Source: an uncultured Maribacter sp. (GTDB taxonomy: Bacteria; Bacteroidota; Bacteroidia; Flavobacteriales; Flavobacteriaceae). Taken from it: a stretch of DNA of 64,000 bases. The stretch lies in assembly GCA_947498505.1 (NCBI GenBank), contig CANMKG010000002.1, positions 372,001 through 436,000 of the forward strand. Direction: 5' to 3'. This document shows positions 50,446 through 60,697 of this stretch, one piece after another. The notes below the pieces were generated by a model. That model saw nothing but the letters and a program-made list of their open reading frames with translations, made no database searches and was not told the DNA's origin. Made by a program: the position numbers and the translations under genes. Every line of letters begins with the position of its first letter. The stretch's first letter is position 1.

Positions 50446-52269
50446 ATGTCAGCAGGACAAGTACAACTTGATGGTCACGCAGAAGATCATGGACATCATC
50501 ATCATAAAGAAACATTTGTAACTAAATATATTTTTAGTACAGATCATAAGATGATTTCAAAGCAGTACCTTATTACGGGTCTTATAATGGGATTCATAGG
50601 TATAGCAATGTCTTTATTATTCCGTATGCAATTAGCATGGCCAGGACAGTCTTTTCCAATTTTTGAAGCAGTATTAGGAAAATGGGCGCCGGACGGTGTT
50701 ATGGACGCAGATGTTTATTTGGCATTAGTGACCATTCATGGTACTATAATGGTATTCTTTGTGCTAACAGCGGGACTTAGTGGTACTTTTAGTAACCTTT
50801 TAATTCCATTACAGATTGGAGCACGTGATATGGCTTCTGGGTTTCTGAACATGGTTTCATATTGGTTATTTTTCCTTTCAGCTGTAATCATGGTGATTTC
50901 TCTTTTTGTTGAGGCAGGACCGGCAGCAGCTGGATGGACAATTTATCCTCCGCTTAGTGCTTTGCCAATGGCGCAACCTGGTTCTGGCATGGGAATGACT
51001 TTATGGTTGGTATCAATGGCAATATTTATTGCTTCTTCCTTATTAGGTTCTCTAAACTATGTTGTAACCGTTTTAAATCTAAGAACAAAGGGTATGTCTA
51101 TGACAAGATTGCCTTTAACAATATGGGCGTTTTTTGTAACTGCAATCGTGGGGATTATATCTTTCCCAGTGTTGTTGTCTGCTGCCTTATTGTTAATTAT
51201 GGATAGAAGCTTTGGAACTTCATTCTTCTTGTCTGATATTTTTATTCAAGGAGAAGTATTGCACTATCAAGGAGGTTCTCCTGTTCTTTTTGAGCACTTA
51301 TTTTGGTTCCTAGGTCACCCTGAGGTGTATATTGTTTTATTACCTGCGTTAGGTATTACTTCTGAGGTAATGTCAACAAACGCACGTAAGCCTATTTTTG
51401 GATATCGTGCAATGGTAGCTTCTATATTGGCAATTGCATTTTTATCTACAATTGTTTGGGGACACCATATGTTCATCTCTGGAATGAACCCATTCTTGGG
51501 GTCTGTATTCACCTTTACTACGTTATTAATTGCAATTCCTTCAGCTGTAAAGTCCTTTAACTACATAACTACATTATGGAAGGGTAATTTGCAAATGAAT
51601 CCAGCTATGTTGTTTTCCATTGGTTTGGTATCAACATTTATTACTGGTGGATTAACTGGAATTATTTTAGGGGATAGTACATTGGATATTAATGTACATG
51701 ATACTTATTTTGTTGTGGCTCACTTCCACTTGGTAATGGGTATATCGGCACTGTACGGATTGTTTGCTGGTGTATATCACTGGTTCCCTAAAATGTTTGA
51801 AGGAAAAATGCTAAACAAAAACTTAGGATATGTACATTTCTGGGTAACCGCAGTTTGTGCTTATGGAGTGTTTTTTCCAATGCACTTTGTGGGAATGGCA
51901 GGTGTACCAAGAAGGTATTATGAAAATACAGCTTTCCCTATGTTTGATGAGCTAACTAACGTACAGGTGTTAATGACAGTATTTGCCTTAATAGCTGGTT
52001 TAGCACAGTTAGTGTTTGCTGCTAATTTTATATACAGTATTTTTTACGGTAAAAAGGGGCCAGTTAACCCTTGGAAGTCTAACACTCTTGAATGGACAAC
52101 TCCTCAGGAGCATTTTCATGGAAACTGGTATGGAGAAATTCCTCATGTACATCGTTGGGCTTATGATTATAGTAAAGTTCGCGAAAATGGGGAGTATATT
52201 ATTCCAGGACAGGATTTTGTTCCTCAAGATGTTCCATTGCAGGAAGACGAAGAAGAACTTAATCATTAG
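50446..52269 (+). CDS. coxA: Cytochrome c oxidase subunit I
   Basis: The 607-residue catalytic subunit with 12 helices, haem a, haem a3 and CuB. CuB ligands include WFLGHPEVYIVLLP (His and the cross-linked Tyr of the HPEVY motif) and VWGHHMFISGM; haem ligands lie in HFHLVMGISALYG. The N-terminus has a His-rich leader (GHAEDHGHHHHKE, residues 10-22) before the first helix. Subunits III and IV are not in this window. Last gene of the operon, followed by a strong terminator. Confidence 0.96.
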   Translation: MSAGQVQLDGHAEDHGHHHHKETFVTKYIFSTDHKMISKQYLITGLIMGFIGIAMSLLFRMQLAWPGQSFPIFEAVLGKWAPDGVMDADVYLALVTIHGTIMVFFVLTAGLSGTFSNLLIPLQIGARDMASGFLNMVSYWLFFLSAVIMVISLFVEAGPAAAGWTIYPPLSALPMAQPGSGMGMTLWLVSMAIFIASSLLGSLNYVVTVLNLRTKGMSMTRLPLTIWAFFVTAIVGIISFPVLLSAALLLIMDRSFGTSFFLSDIFIQGEVLHYQGGSPVLFEHLFWFLGHPEVYIVLLPALGITSEVMSTNARKPIFGYRAMVASILAIAFLSTIVWGHHMFISGMNPFLGSVFTFTTLLIAIPSAVKSFNYITTLWKGNLQMNPAMLFSIGLVSTFITGGLTGIILGDSTLDINVHDTYFVVAHFHLVMGISALYGLFAGVYHWFPKMFEGKMLNKNLGYVHFWVTAVCAYGVFFPMHFVGMAGVPRRYYENTAFPMFDELTNVQVLMTVFALIAGLAQLVFAANFIYSIFYGKKGPVNPWKSNTLEWTTPQEHFHGNWYGEIPHVHRWAYDYSKVRENGEYIIPGQDFVPQDVPLQEDEEELNH

Positions 52270-52284
52270 CATATAAAATATTTT

Positions 52285-52322
52285 AAAAAATGCCCAACTT
52301 AAACAAGTTGGGCATTTTTTTT
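52285..52322 (+). terminator. Intrinsic terminator of the act-cox operon
   Basis: Perfect 16-bp stem AAAAAATGCCCAACTT (52285-52300) and AAGTTGGGCATTTTTT (52305-52320), loop AAAC, T-run. The strongest terminator in the window. Confidence 0.95.
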
Positions 52323-52357
52323 GCTGCCTCTAAAAATAGGAATGCTCATTTTTGTAA

Positions 52358-52365
52358 TATATTTG
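52358..52365 (+). promoter_or_regulatory. -7 promoter element of the DUF2807 gene
   Basis: TATATTTG, an exact TAnnTTTG match, 30 bases before the ATG. Confidence 0.5.
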
Positions 52366-52395
52366 AGTATACTATATTAAGAACACTATAAAACT

Positions 52396-53229
52396 ATGAC
52401 CATGTTTAAACGTATTTTTATTTTAATTACTTTGTTGAGTGGAGTCATTGCATTTGGGCAAAGGAAGCCAAAGATTAAGGGTAATAAAAGTGTTATAGAG
52501 ATTAATGAAACACTACCTTATTTTAATGCTATTGAGCTAAATGATGACCTAGAGGTAAATTTAGAGAAATCTACATCTGAGGGCTATAGGTTAGAACTAG
52601 ATGATAATCTTGTTGATGTTTTACGATTTAAGGTAAAGGATAGCGCTTTAGTTATCCGTTCGTTTTATAAAATAGTCTCAAAGAAAAAATTAAATATTAC
52701 GGTTTATTACACAGAATTGTCTAAAATAAAGATGTTGTCAGGTAAAATGTATATGAAAGATGTTTTAACTACAGATGAATTGGATATTCTTACGAAAGGT
52801 ACTTCTAGGCTTGAAGTAAATGCTACCGCTGATATTATTAATTTGAATATGAATGAGATTAGCTCAGGCGATTTTAACTTTGTTAGTGACTCCCTTAATA
52901 TTACTTTGAAAGATCGGATAGATGTGCGTTTATATTCGGTAGGAGCGCGAAACACGGTTAGTATGTATAATAATGCTTCTGGTTTTTTTGAAGGGACTGC
53001 TGATGTTTTTGACGTTAATTTATATGATAACACCAATTTAAAAGCAGAGCGGTTGGAAGCAGATAAAGCAAATGTTTATGTACAGTTGTCAACAAAGGCT
53101 AGGGTAAATGTATTATCTCATTTACGATTAGAGTCTAGAGGTTCTGCTAAAACATATTTGTACGGAAATCCTAAGATTGAGATTGTAGAGTTTTTAGACA
53201 CGTCTCAATTACATAAAGAGCGCAAATAA
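52396..53229 (+). CDS. DUF2807 (head GIN domain) exported protein
   Basis: A 277-residue protein with a signal peptide (IFILITLLSGVIAFGQ). The rest is a right-handed beta-helix-like repeat of short strands typical of DUF2807: FNAIELNDDLEVNLEK, LVDVLRFKVKDSALVI, KLNITVYYTELSKIKMLSG and repeated DIL/NLN/DVN turns. Family members are called putative auto-transporter adhesins but have no known activity. It has no lipobox or sorting domain. It stands alone behind the cox terminator, convergent with pckA. Confidence 0.82.
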   Translation: MTMFKRIFILITLLSGVIAFGQRKPKIKGNKSVIEINETLPYFNAIELNDDLEVNLEKSTSEGYRLELDDNLVDVLRFKVKDSALVIRSFYKIVSKKKLNITVYYTELSKIKMLSGKMYMKDVLTTDELDILTKGTSRLEVNATADIINLNMNEISSGDFNFVSDSLNITLKDRIDVRLYSVGARNTVSMYNNASGFFEGTADVFDVNLYDNTNLKAERLEADKANVYVQLSTKARVNVLSHLRLESRGSAKTYLYGNPKIEIVEFLDTSQLHKERK

Positions 53230-53249
53230 TAGCCTTTTAATTGTAAAAA

Positions 53250-53281
53250 CCCTCCCAGAAAAAAACTGGGAAGGCTTTTAG
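53250..53281. terminator. Terminator between the DUF2807 gene and pckA
   Basis: CCCTCCCAG pairs with CTGGGAAGG around a run of A's with one mismatch; T-rich on the plus side and A-rich upstream. Convergent gene ends fit a shared terminator. Confidence 0.6.
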
Positions 53282-53305
53282 AGCAAAGGTTATGAAAAAA
53301 TATGT

Positions 53306-54889
53306 CTAAGCCATTTCGGGTAATTTTGGACCCGCTTGTATAATGTTCGGATTAACATCGACTTCAAACTGTTTAAAGTTTTCTGTAAACAGGGTCACTA
53401 GTTTAGCCTTGGTAATCTCATATTTTTCTTTGTCGTCCCAGGTGTTAATTGGTACAAGAACTTCACTTGGTACATTTGGACAAGTAGTAGGGATTTGAAA
53501 ACCAAATTCTTTGTCTTCAACAAATTCTACATTATCAAAACTGCCATTATGAATTGCGTCAATCATAGCTCTTGTATGTTTTAATTTCATACGATTTCCA
53601 GTACCGTTCCATCCAGTATTTACCAACCAAGCTTTAGCTTTGTGCGATTTAATTTTCTTAGCTAATAACTCTGCGTATTTGTTTGGATGCCACATCATGA
53701 ATGCCGCGCCAAAACATGCACTAAAGGTTGCCTGCGGTTCTGTAACTCCCATTTCGGTCCCTGCTACCTTAGCTGTATATCCAGAAATAAAGTGGTAACT
53801 GGCTTGCTCTGGAGTTAATCTGCTAACAGGAGGTAAAACTCCAAAGGCGTCACAGGTTAAAAAAATGATATTTTCTGGATGTCCAGCAACACATGGCATT
53901 TGAACATTGTCAATATACTCAATAGGGTATGATGCTCTGGTGTTTTGAGTTATAGAAACATCGCTATAGTCTACTTTTCTAGAATCTTTGTTATAAACTA
54001 CATTTTCTAAAACAGTTCCAAACTTAATTGCGTTAAATATATCTGGTTCATTTTCTGCTGATAGGTCAATTGCTTTTGCATAACATCCGCCTTCTATATT
54101 AAATGTTCCGTCATCGGTCCAGCAATGTTCATCATCACCAATAAGTTTACGTTTAGGGTCGGCGCTTAAAGTGGTTTTTCCAGTTCCGGATAAACCAAAT
54201 AATATTGATACATCTCCTTTTTCTCCTACATTTGCAGAACAATGCATTGGTAGAACATCTTGTAAAGGCATTAGATAATTCATTACGGAGAAAATACCTT
54301 TTTTCATTTCACCAGCATACTCTGTTCCTAAAATAACAATCTCTTTACGCTCTAAGTTAAGGTCAACACTGGTTTTAGAGGTCATTTCAGAGGTGTACCT
54401 GTTGGCAGGAAATCCACCAGCATTCATAACTACGTAGTCAGGTTCTCCAAAATTTGCAAGTTCTTCTTCTGAAGGCATTATAAGCATGTTTTGCATGAAT
54501 AGTGCGTGATATGCTCTAGTACATATAATTCTTGTTTTTATTCTGTATTTTGGATCCCACCCAGCATAGGCATCTACTACAAAAAGGTGGTCACATGTAT
54601 TTAAGTAATCTAATGCACGCTCATGATTTACCATGAAAGTGTGTTCGTCCAATCCAATATTTACGTTCCCCCAGTCAATATTTTCTTGAGAATCAGGATG
54701 TCTAACTATTCGTTTGTCCTTTGGACTACGTCCAGTTTTTTCTCCTGAGTAGGTCATTAGTGCTCCAACATCTGAAATGGCTGTTCCTTTTTCAAGGCGC
54801 AGTCCTAATTCATATAAAACAGGAACACTACTATTTCTGTAAATTTTTTCAGTTTCAATTCCGTACTTGTTAAGATTAAATGCTGCCAT
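53306..54889 (-). CDS. pckA: Phosphoenolpyruvate carboxykinase (ATP)
   Basis: Converts oxaloacetate and ATP to phosphoenolpyruvate and CO2, the entry to gluconeogenesis. The 527-residue protein carries the PEPCK P-loop GLSGTGKTT at 232-240, the following DPKRKLIGDDEHCW with the metal-binding Asp, and TYSGEKTGRSPKDKR near residue 50, all of the ATP-type enzyme. Length is normal and all motifs are intact. With maeB in the same window it balances C3-C4 flux. Monocistronic; CAAAGGAT 60 bases upstream is only a near match to the -7 consensus. Confidence 0.97.
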   Translation of the reverse strand: MAAFNLNKYGIETEKIYRNSSVPVLYELGLRLEKGTAISDVGALMTYSGEKTGRSPKDKRIVRHPDSQENIDWGNVNIGLDEHTFMVNHERALDYLNTCDHLFVVDAYAGWDPKYRIKTRIICTRAYHALFMQNMLIMPSEEELANFGEPDYVVMNAGGFPANRYTSEMTSKTSVDLNLERKEIVILGTEYAGEMKKGIFSVMNYLMPLQDVLPMHCSANVGEKGDVSILFGLSGTGKTTLSADPKRKLIGDDEHCWTDDGTFNIEGGCYAKAIDLSAENEPDIFNAIKFGTVLENVVYNKDSRKVDYSDVSITQNTRASYPIEYIDNVQMPCVAGHPENIIFLTCDAFGVLPPVSRLTPEQASYHFISGYTAKVAGTEMGVTEPQATFSACFGAAFMMWHPNKYAELLAKKIKSHKAKAWLVNTGWNGTGNRMKLKHTRAMIDAIHNGSFDNVEFVEDKEFGFQIPTTCPNVPSEVLVPINTWDDKEKYEITKAKLVTLFTENFKQFEVDVNPNIIQAGPKLPEMA

Positions 54890-55036
54890 TGGTTACATTT
54901 TTTATTATTGTTAAAAACTATGTTTCCGAAAACGCTATACAAAGGATGTCATTTTTTTCCATTTGAGTTATGACTAAAATCATGTTGTTTATACAGGGGT
55001 TTTGAACCCTTGATTTTATCGGCTTTTTCTTTTTAG

Positions 55037-55044
55037 TATCTTTG
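55037..55044 (+). promoter_or_regulatory. -7 promoter element of ruvB
   Basis: TATCTTTG, an exact TAnnTTTG match, ends 6 bases before the ruvB ATG, predicting an almost leaderless mRNA. A TTG lies 24 bases further upstream. Confidence 0.5.
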
Positions 55045-55050
55045 TTAGGT

Positions 55051-56073
55051 ATGAATGATAATTTAGATCCTACTACCGAAAATTTCTCTAATGAGGAGTT
55101 TGATATCGAAAGAGCTTTACGGCCAATATCCTTTGAAGATTTTACGGGACAAGAGCAGGTTCTGGAAAATTTAAAGGTATTTGTTCAGGCGGCAAATCTT
55201 CGAGGAGAGGCATTAGATCATACACTTTTTCATGGTCCTCCTGGGCTTGGGAAAACTACTTTAGCGCATATATTGGCCAATGAGTTAGGAGTTGGTATAA
55301 AAATCACATCTGGGCCTGTTTTAGATAAACCAGGGGATTTAGCAGGTTTATTAACTAACCTTGAAGAAAGAGATGTTTTATTTATTGATGAAATACATAG
55401 ATTGAGCCCAATTGTAGAAGAATATTTGTACTCAGCAATGGAGGATTATAAGATTGATATTATGATAGAATCTGGGCCTAATGCGCGTTCTGTTCAAATA
55501 AACTTAAGTCCTTTTACACTTATTGGAGCTACCACAAGGTCAGGATTACTAACGGCGCCAATGCGTGCCAGATTTGGTATACAAAGTAGGCTTCAATATT
55601 ATTCTACTGAATTGCTTTCTACTATAGTAATTCGCAGTGCTGAAATTTTGCAAACAAATATTACAAATGAAGCGGCAATTGAAATAGCAGGACGGAGTAG
55701 AGGCACACCTAGAATTTGTAATGCTTTGTTGCGTAGAGTAAGAGATTTTGCCCAAATAAAAGGTAACGGAAGTATTGACCTTGGAATTTCTAAATTCGGA
55801 TTAAAGGCACTGAATGTTGATGCGCATGGGTTGGATGAAATGGATAATAAAATACTAACAACAATAATTGATAAATTTAAGGGAGGTCCTGTAGGTCTCA
55901 CAACTATTGCCACTGCCGTTTCTGAAAGCCCAGAAACCATTGAAGAGGTATATGAACCCTTTTTAATTCAACAAGGTTTTATCATGCGTACTCCGAGAGG
56001 TAGAGAAGTAACGGAACAAGCATATAACCATTTAGGAAGAAAAAAAGGAAACTCGCAAGGAGAGTTGTTTTAG
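55051..56073 (+). CDS. ruvB: Holliday junction branch migration helicase RuvB
   Basis: AAA+ motor that drives branch migration with RuvA. The 340-residue protein starts at ATG 55051 (an upstream TTG at 55042 overlaps the promoter). Walker [15 protein letters not shown] (62-69), Walker [10 protein letters not shown], sensor 1 IGATTRSG, arginine-finger region [11 protein letters not shown] and the C-terminal winged helix with [16 protein letters not shown] are all present. It is not adjacent to ruvA, which lies at 60694 behind maeB, and ruvC is not in the window. Confidence 0.97.
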   Translation: MNDNLDPTTENFSNEEFDIERALRPISFEDFTGQEQVLENLKVFVQAANLRGEALDHTLFHGPPGLGKTTLAHILANELGVGIKITSGPVLDKPGDLAGLLTNLEERDVLFIDEIHRLSPIVEEYLYSAMEDYKIDIMIESGPNARSVQINLSPFTLIGATTRSGLLTAPMRARFGIQSRLQYYSTELLSTIVIRSAEILQTNITNEAAIEIAGRSRGTPRICNALLRRVRDFAQIKGNGSIDLGISKFGLKALNVDAHGLDEMDNKILTTIIDKFKGGPVGLTTIATAVSESPETIEEVYEPFLIQQGFIMRTPRGREVTEQAYNHLGRKKGNSQGELF

Positions 56074-56119
56074 CAACACTTAGAAGCCTGTTGTAGACTT
56101 CTAATTGCTTCTTAATATG

Positions 56120-57235
56120 CTATTTTGTCTTTTTTAAAGTTATAGTGTTTTCCTTGTTGGGTTGAACGGTAAGACTTATAACTTTTTCATTTTCATCTTT
56201 GTTGAATTCAAAAGTGTTGTAAGAACCTTGTAGCGAAAATTCATCTTTTGAAATAGTATAAATTGGAATATTGGTTACACCATTAAATTCTTTTACTGCC
56301 AAATGTCCATCATGAATAATTATCGATATTTCTTGCCTGGGACCCATTTCATAGTTTCCTGTGTATTTCTGAAGTTCTTTTTCGGGAATATTTATATTTT
56401 TTCTTTTAAAGCTATGTAAAAGACCATCAGCATAACCACCTGATTTGGCTCCTGTATGGCCATAACCTTCTTCTGCGTTGGATTTAAAATCAAACAAGTT
56501 GTATTGATGAGATTCTATTTGTTTAGCCATTTTTTCATGTCTTTTTACATCATCTAATGATCCCCAAACAAAAAAAGCATTGGCTCTTAAATCCGTATTG
56601 TTGTTGGCAAATTCTTTTTCATAAGTAAAAGCCAATTCGTTATCGTACCATAAAGATGGATTACAGATAATATAATTACTGAACAAATCATTGGCATTGA
56701 ACAAGGTGTAGTGCGTAAATAATCCTCCAAACGAGTTGCCCATTAACGTTCTATTTTCCTTCGAGGTTCTGTATTCTTTATCTATAAAAGGAATGATTTC
56801 TTTTCGTAAAACCTCAGTAAATATTTTTGCATCACCACTGTTTTTAATATGTGGTAATACCGTTGGTGTCATATCATTGGCCCTTAAACTCATATAGTCG
56901 GGATTTTCACCACCATAGGATATCCCAATTATTAATAATTCGGGGATTGAACCATCATATTGAATATTGTTGTATGTGGTAACAACGTTGGCGAAATCCC
57001 ATTGTCCATCTAAAACGTAAAGTACAGGATATGTTTTGTCTTTGTTTTTATCGTAATTACCAGGTAAATTAACATATAGCTTGTAGTTTTTAGAGTTAAT
57101 TTCAGAGTCTAAGGTTTTAATAATGTGGCCAATAGTAATTCCTTTTTTTTGAGGATTATCTTGAGCAATACCAAAAATGGACATGAAAATTAAAACAGGT
57201 AAAACGGCAAGATGGGTAATTTTAATTTGTGACAT
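56120..57235 (-). CDS. Exported alpha/beta-hydrolase esterase (esterase D/enterochelin esterase-like)
   Basis: A 371-residue protein with a signal peptide ([17 protein letters not shown]). The alpha/beta-hydrolase domain contains [13 protein letters not shown], the oxyanion and nucleophile region [13 protein letters not shown] (Ser in GNSFGG) and a late His in YGHTGAK. About 80 residues follow the hydrolase domain and look like a small beta domain ([15 protein letters not shown]). Relatives hydrolyse acyl esters or siderophore esters; nothing here fixes the substrate. It is divergent from queG with about 110 bases between the starts. Confidence 0.82.
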   Translation of the reverse strand: MSQIKITHLAVLPVLIFMSIFGIAQDNPQKKGITIGHIIKTLDSEINSKNYKLYVNLPGNYDKNKDKTYPVLYVLDGQWDFANVVTTYNNIQYDGSIPELLIIGISYGGENPDYMSLRANDMTPTVLPHIKNSGDAKIFTEVLRKEIIPFIDKEYRTSKENRTLMGNSFGGLFTHYTLFNANDLFSNYIICNPSLWYDNELAFTYEKEFANNNTDLRANAFFVWGSLDDVKRHEKMAKQIESHQYNLFDFKSNAEEGYGHTGAKSGGYADGLLHSFKRKNINIPEKELQKYTGNYEMGPRQEISIIIHDGHLAVKEFNGVTNIPIYTISKDEFSLQGSYNTFEFNKDENEKVISLTVQPNKENTITLKKTK

Positions 57236-57345
57236 TGGATTTTCTTTTTTTGATGGATAACTATTTATTAAGACTATATTTTTTGAGGTTTGTTACAATT
57301 TCGTGTCTTTTTCAAGAGGCATCTAGTGTTAAATGTTTTGCGTAT

Positions 57346-58284
57346 ATGTATTTTTACGGTATAGTGAAGAGTATCGAGAAATATACGCAATTGATTAAAA
57401 CTGAAGCTAAACGGCTAGGTTTTTTATCGTGTGGAATATCAAAAGCAGGTTTTTTAGAAGAAGAGGCTCCAAGACTTGAAAAATGGTTAAATAATAATCG
57501 AAATGGGGAAATGGGATATATGGAAAACCATTTTGATAAACGTTTAGACCCTACAAAACTAGTTGAAGGTTCAAAATCGGTAATTTCTTTACTCCTAAAT
57601 TATTTTCCTTCAGAACACCAGAATCAAGACACCTACAAAGTATCTAAATATGCATACGGACAGGACTATCATCATATTATAAAATCAAAACTTAGAGAAT
57701 TACAAGAGTTTATTTCTCAGGAAATAGGAGAAGTAAATGGTCGTGCTTTTGTGGATTCTGCTCCGGTTTTGGATAAAGCTTGGGCAGCAAAAAGTGGATT
57801 AGGGTGGATTGGTAAAAATAGTAATTTAATAACCCAAAAAGTAGGCTCGTTTTACTTTATAGCAGAACTAATAGTAGATATTGAGTTGGAGTACGATAGC
57901 CCAGTGACAGACCATTGTGGGAGCTGCACCGCTTGCATAGATGCCTGCCCCACAGGTGCTATAGTGGATCCATATGTGGTAGATGGTAGTAAATGTATTT
58001 CATATTTTACAATTGAATTAAAAAATGAAATACCCCAAGATGTTCATGGTAAATTTGATGATTGGATGTTTGGTTGTGATGTTTGTCAAGATGTTTGCCC
58101 GTGGAATAGATTTTCTAAACCACATAATGAACCCTTGTTTAACCCCAACCCTGAACTACTTTCAATGACAAAACAAGATTGGGAAGAAATCACAGAAGAT
58201 GTTTTTAGGAAGGTGTTTCAAAAATCTGCGGTTAAAAGAACTAAGTACTCAGGCCTTAAACGAAACATAGATTTTTTGAAGTAA
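57346..58284 (+). CDS. queG: Epoxyqueuosine reductase
   Basis: Last enzyme of queuosine synthesis, a cobalamin-dependent Fe-S protein that reduces epoxyqueuosine in tRNA. Visible features: [14 protein letters not shown] near the start, the cobalamin-domain block [20 protein letters not shown] and [10 protein letters not shown], and two 4Fe-4S sites [16 protein letters not shown] and [14 protein letters not shown] start at ATG 57346 (312 residues); a GTG at 57364 gives [11 protein letters not shown] directly and is also plausible. A longer open frame to 57229 is not supported by the family length. Confidence 0.92.
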   Translation: MYFYGIVKSIEKYTQLIKTEAKRLGFLSCGISKAGFLEEEAPRLEKWLNNNRNGEMGYMENHFDKRLDPTKLVEGSKSVISLLLNYFPSEHQNQDTYKVSKYAYGQDYHHIIKSKLRELQEFISQEIGEVNGRAFVDSAPVLDKAWAAKSGLGWIGKNSNLITQKVGSFYFIAELIVDIELEYDSPVTDHCGSCTACIDACPTGAIVDPYVVDGSKCISYFTIELKNEIPQDVHGKFDDWMFGCDVCQDVCPWNRFSKPHNEPLFNPNPELLSMTKQDWEEITEDVFRKVFQKSAVKRTKYSGLKRNIDFLK

Positions 58285-58354
58285 TCAGTCTAGTGAAATT
58301 GTTTTTCAAAACAATAATTACAAACAAACTGGGTGTTTTTCATTGGAATACCCT

Positions 58355-58362
58355 TAAATTTG
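58355..58362 (+). promoter_or_regulatory. -7 promoter element of maeB-ruvA-sprA
   Basis: TAAATTTG, an exact TAnnTTTG match, 19 bases before the maeB ATG. Confidence 0.5.
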
Positions 58363-58381
58363 TTCCTCTTAAAACCACGAT

Positions 58382-60697
58382 ATGAGTGAGCAAAAGCAAA
58401 GAAGAGAGGCACTGGTTTATCACGCAAAACCACAACCTGGTAAAATAAAAATAGTACCTACTAAGCCATATTCTACACAACGAGATTTGGCATTGGCTTA
58501 TTCTCCAGGAGTTGCTGAACCTTGTTTAGAGATTGAAAAGAATAAAGAGAACGTTTATAAATATACCGCTAAAGGTAATTTAGTGGCTATAATTTCTAAC
58601 GGAACAGCTGTTTTAGGGCTTGGTGATATTGGTCCTGAAGCTTCGAAACCTGTAATGGAGGGAAAAGGCTTGCTGTTTAAAATATTCGCTGATATTGATG
58701 GGATTGATATAGAGCTAGATACTAAAGATGTAGATAAGTTTGTAGAAACCGTAAAAACAATAGCGCCTACTTTTGGAGGTATTAATTTGGAAGATATAAA
58801 GGCTCCTGAAGCTTTTGAGATTGAGAGAAGGTTAAAAGAGGAATTAGATATTCCGGTAATGCATGACGATCAGCACGGAACTGCAATAATTTCTGCTGCC
58901 GCTTTGTTAAATGCTTTAGAGATTACCAAAAAGAAAATTGAAGAAGTAAAAATTGTGGTTTCGGGTGCGGGTGCTGCTGCCGTTTCTTGTACAAAACTTT
59001 ACAAAGCATTTGGAGCAAAAGCAGAAAATATTGTGATGCTTGATAGTAAGGGGGTTATTCGTAAAGATGCGGAAAATTTGTCCAAGGCTAAAAAGGAGTT
59101 TGCCACAGATAGAAAAATAGACACTTTAGCAGAAGCTGTAATTGATTCCGATGTTTTCGTGGGGCTTTCAATTGCAGATATACTTACTCCAGAAATGCTA
59201 AAAACTATGGCAAAAGATCCCATAGTTTTTGCAATGGCAAATCCTAATCCAGAGATTAATTACGATTTGGCTGTAGATACTCGTGATGATATTATTATGG
59301 CAACTGGTCGTTCTGATCATCCTAATCAAGTTAACAATGTTTTAGGTTTTCCTTTTATTTTTCGAGGAGCTCTAGATGTTAGAGCAACAGCAATTAATGA
59401 GGAAATGAAAATGGCAGCGGTAAAGGCGCTTGCCGAACTTACCAGAGAGCCAGTTCCAGAGCAAGTTAATATTGCCTACGGAGAAACCAGACTTACTTTT
59501 GGTAAAGATTATATAATTCCCAAGCCTTTTGATCCAAGATTAATTTCTGAAATTCCACCAGCGGTTGCAAAAGCTGCAATGGAAAGTGGAGTAGCTAAAC
59601 ATCCAATCGAAGATTGGGAACAGTATAAAGAAGAACTTAGACAACGTTCTGGGAACGATAATAAAGTGGTGCGATTACTTCATGATCGTGCAAAAATGAA
59701 TCCTAAGCGAATAGTTTTTACCGAGGCGGATCATATTGGAGTTCTTAAAGCGGCTCAAATTGTTTATGAAGAAGGTATCGCTACGCCAATACTTTTGGGT
59801 AGAAAAGAAATCATTCTAGAATTAAAAAAAGAATTAGAGTTTGATGCAGAAGTGCCAATTGTAGATCCTTTAGATAAAGCGTTTAATGATAAATATCTAA
59901 AGTACGCCAATAAATATTGGGAACGTCGTAAAAGAAATGGAGTTACTCAATATAGCGCTAAGGTAAAAATGCGTGAACGTAATTACTATGGATCCATGAT
60001 GGTGTTAGAAGGAGATGCTGACGGAATGATTTCAGGTTATTCTAGGGCGTATTCGACTGTGGTTAAGCCAATTTTGGAAGTTATTGGAAGAGCTAAAGAT
60101 GTTCAAAAAGTTTCTACGGTAAATATTATGATAACTGAAAGAGGTCCATTGTTTTTAGCGGATACTTCTATGAATATTGATCCAAATGGAGAGGAACTTG
60201 CCGAAATTGCTCAAATGACGGCAAATGTAGTATCTACTTTTGGTTTTGAGCCGGTATTGGCAATGCTGTCATATGCTAATTTTGGTTCGTCTTCGCATCC
60301 GAATGCTAAAAAAGTAAGAGAAGCAGTTCGAATTTTACACGAAAGAAATCCTGATTTAATTGTCGATGGTGAAATTCAAACAGACTTTGCATTAAATAAA
60401 GATTTACATCAAAGTAATTTTCCTTTTTCCAAACTAGCGGGTAAAAAAGTAAATACACTAATATTTCCGAATTTAGAGTCTGCTAACATTACCTATAAGC
60501 TGTTGAAAGAGCTTAATAAGACGGAATCGATTGGACCTATTACCGTAGGCTTAAGTAAATCGGTTCATATCTTACAAATGGGAGCTAGTGTAGATGAAGT
60601 TGTTAATATGACTGCAATTGCTGTAATTGATGCTCAGGAAAGGGAAAAACGCAAAAAGGCTAAACTAAGTAAGGAACAACTTATATATTTAAAATGA
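58382..60697 (+). CDS. maeB: NADP-dependent malic enzyme with phosphotransacetylase-like C-terminal domain
   Basis: Decarboxylates malate to pyruvate with NADPH formation. The 771-residue protein is the long MaeB type. The N-terminal malic enzyme domain (about 1-425) contains LALAYSPGVAEPCLEIEKN, the metal-binding HDDQHGTAIISAAALLNAL and the Rossmann motif VVSGAGAAAVSC. The C-terminal phosphate acetyltransferase-like domain (about 430-771) starts near PKRIVFTEADHIG; in known MaeB proteins it is regulatory and binds acetyl-CoA. Its stop overlaps the ruvA start as ATGA, so ruvA is translationally coupled. Confidence 0.95.
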   Translation: MSEQKQRREALVYHAKPQPGKIKIVPTKPYSTQRDLALAYSPGVAEPCLEIEKNKENVYKYTAKGNLVAIISNGTAVLGLGDIGPEASKPVMEGKGLLFKIFADIDGIDIELDTKDVDKFVETVKTIAPTFGGINLEDIKAPEAFEIERRLKEELDIPVMHDDQHGTAIISAAALLNALEITKKKIEEVKIVVSGAGAAAVSCTKLYKAFGAKAENIVMLDSKGVIRKDAENLSKAKKEFATDRKIDTLAEAVIDSDVFVGLSIADILTPEMLKTMAKDPIVFAMANPNPEINYDLAVDTRDDIIMATGRSDHPNQVNNVLGFPFIFRGALDVRATAINEEMKMAAVKALAELTREPVPEQVNIAYGETRLTFGKDYIIPKPFDPRLISEIPPAVAKAAMESGVAKHPIEDWEQYKEELRQRSGNDNKVVRLLHDRAKMNPKRIVFTEADHIGVLKAAQIVYEEGIATPILLGRKEIILELKKELEFDAEVPIVDPLDKAFNDKYLKYANKYWERRKRNGVTQYSAKVKMRERNYYGSMMVLEGDADGMISGYSRAYSTVVKPILEVIGRAKDVQKVSTVNIMITERGPLFLADTSMNIDPNGEELAEIAQMTANVVSTFGFEPVLAMLSYANFGSSSHPNAKKVREAVRILHERNPDLIVDGEIQTDFALNKDLHQSNFPFSKLAGKKVNTLIFPNLESANITYKLLKELNKTESIGPITVGLSKSVHILQMGASVDEVVNMTAIAVIDAQEREKRKKAKLSKEQLIYLK

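Noticed and set aside
56080-56104. Possible terminator between ruvB and the esterase gene
   Set aside because: TTAGAAG/CTTCTAA forms only a 7-bp AT-rich stem with an 11-base loop and no good T-run; too weak to call.
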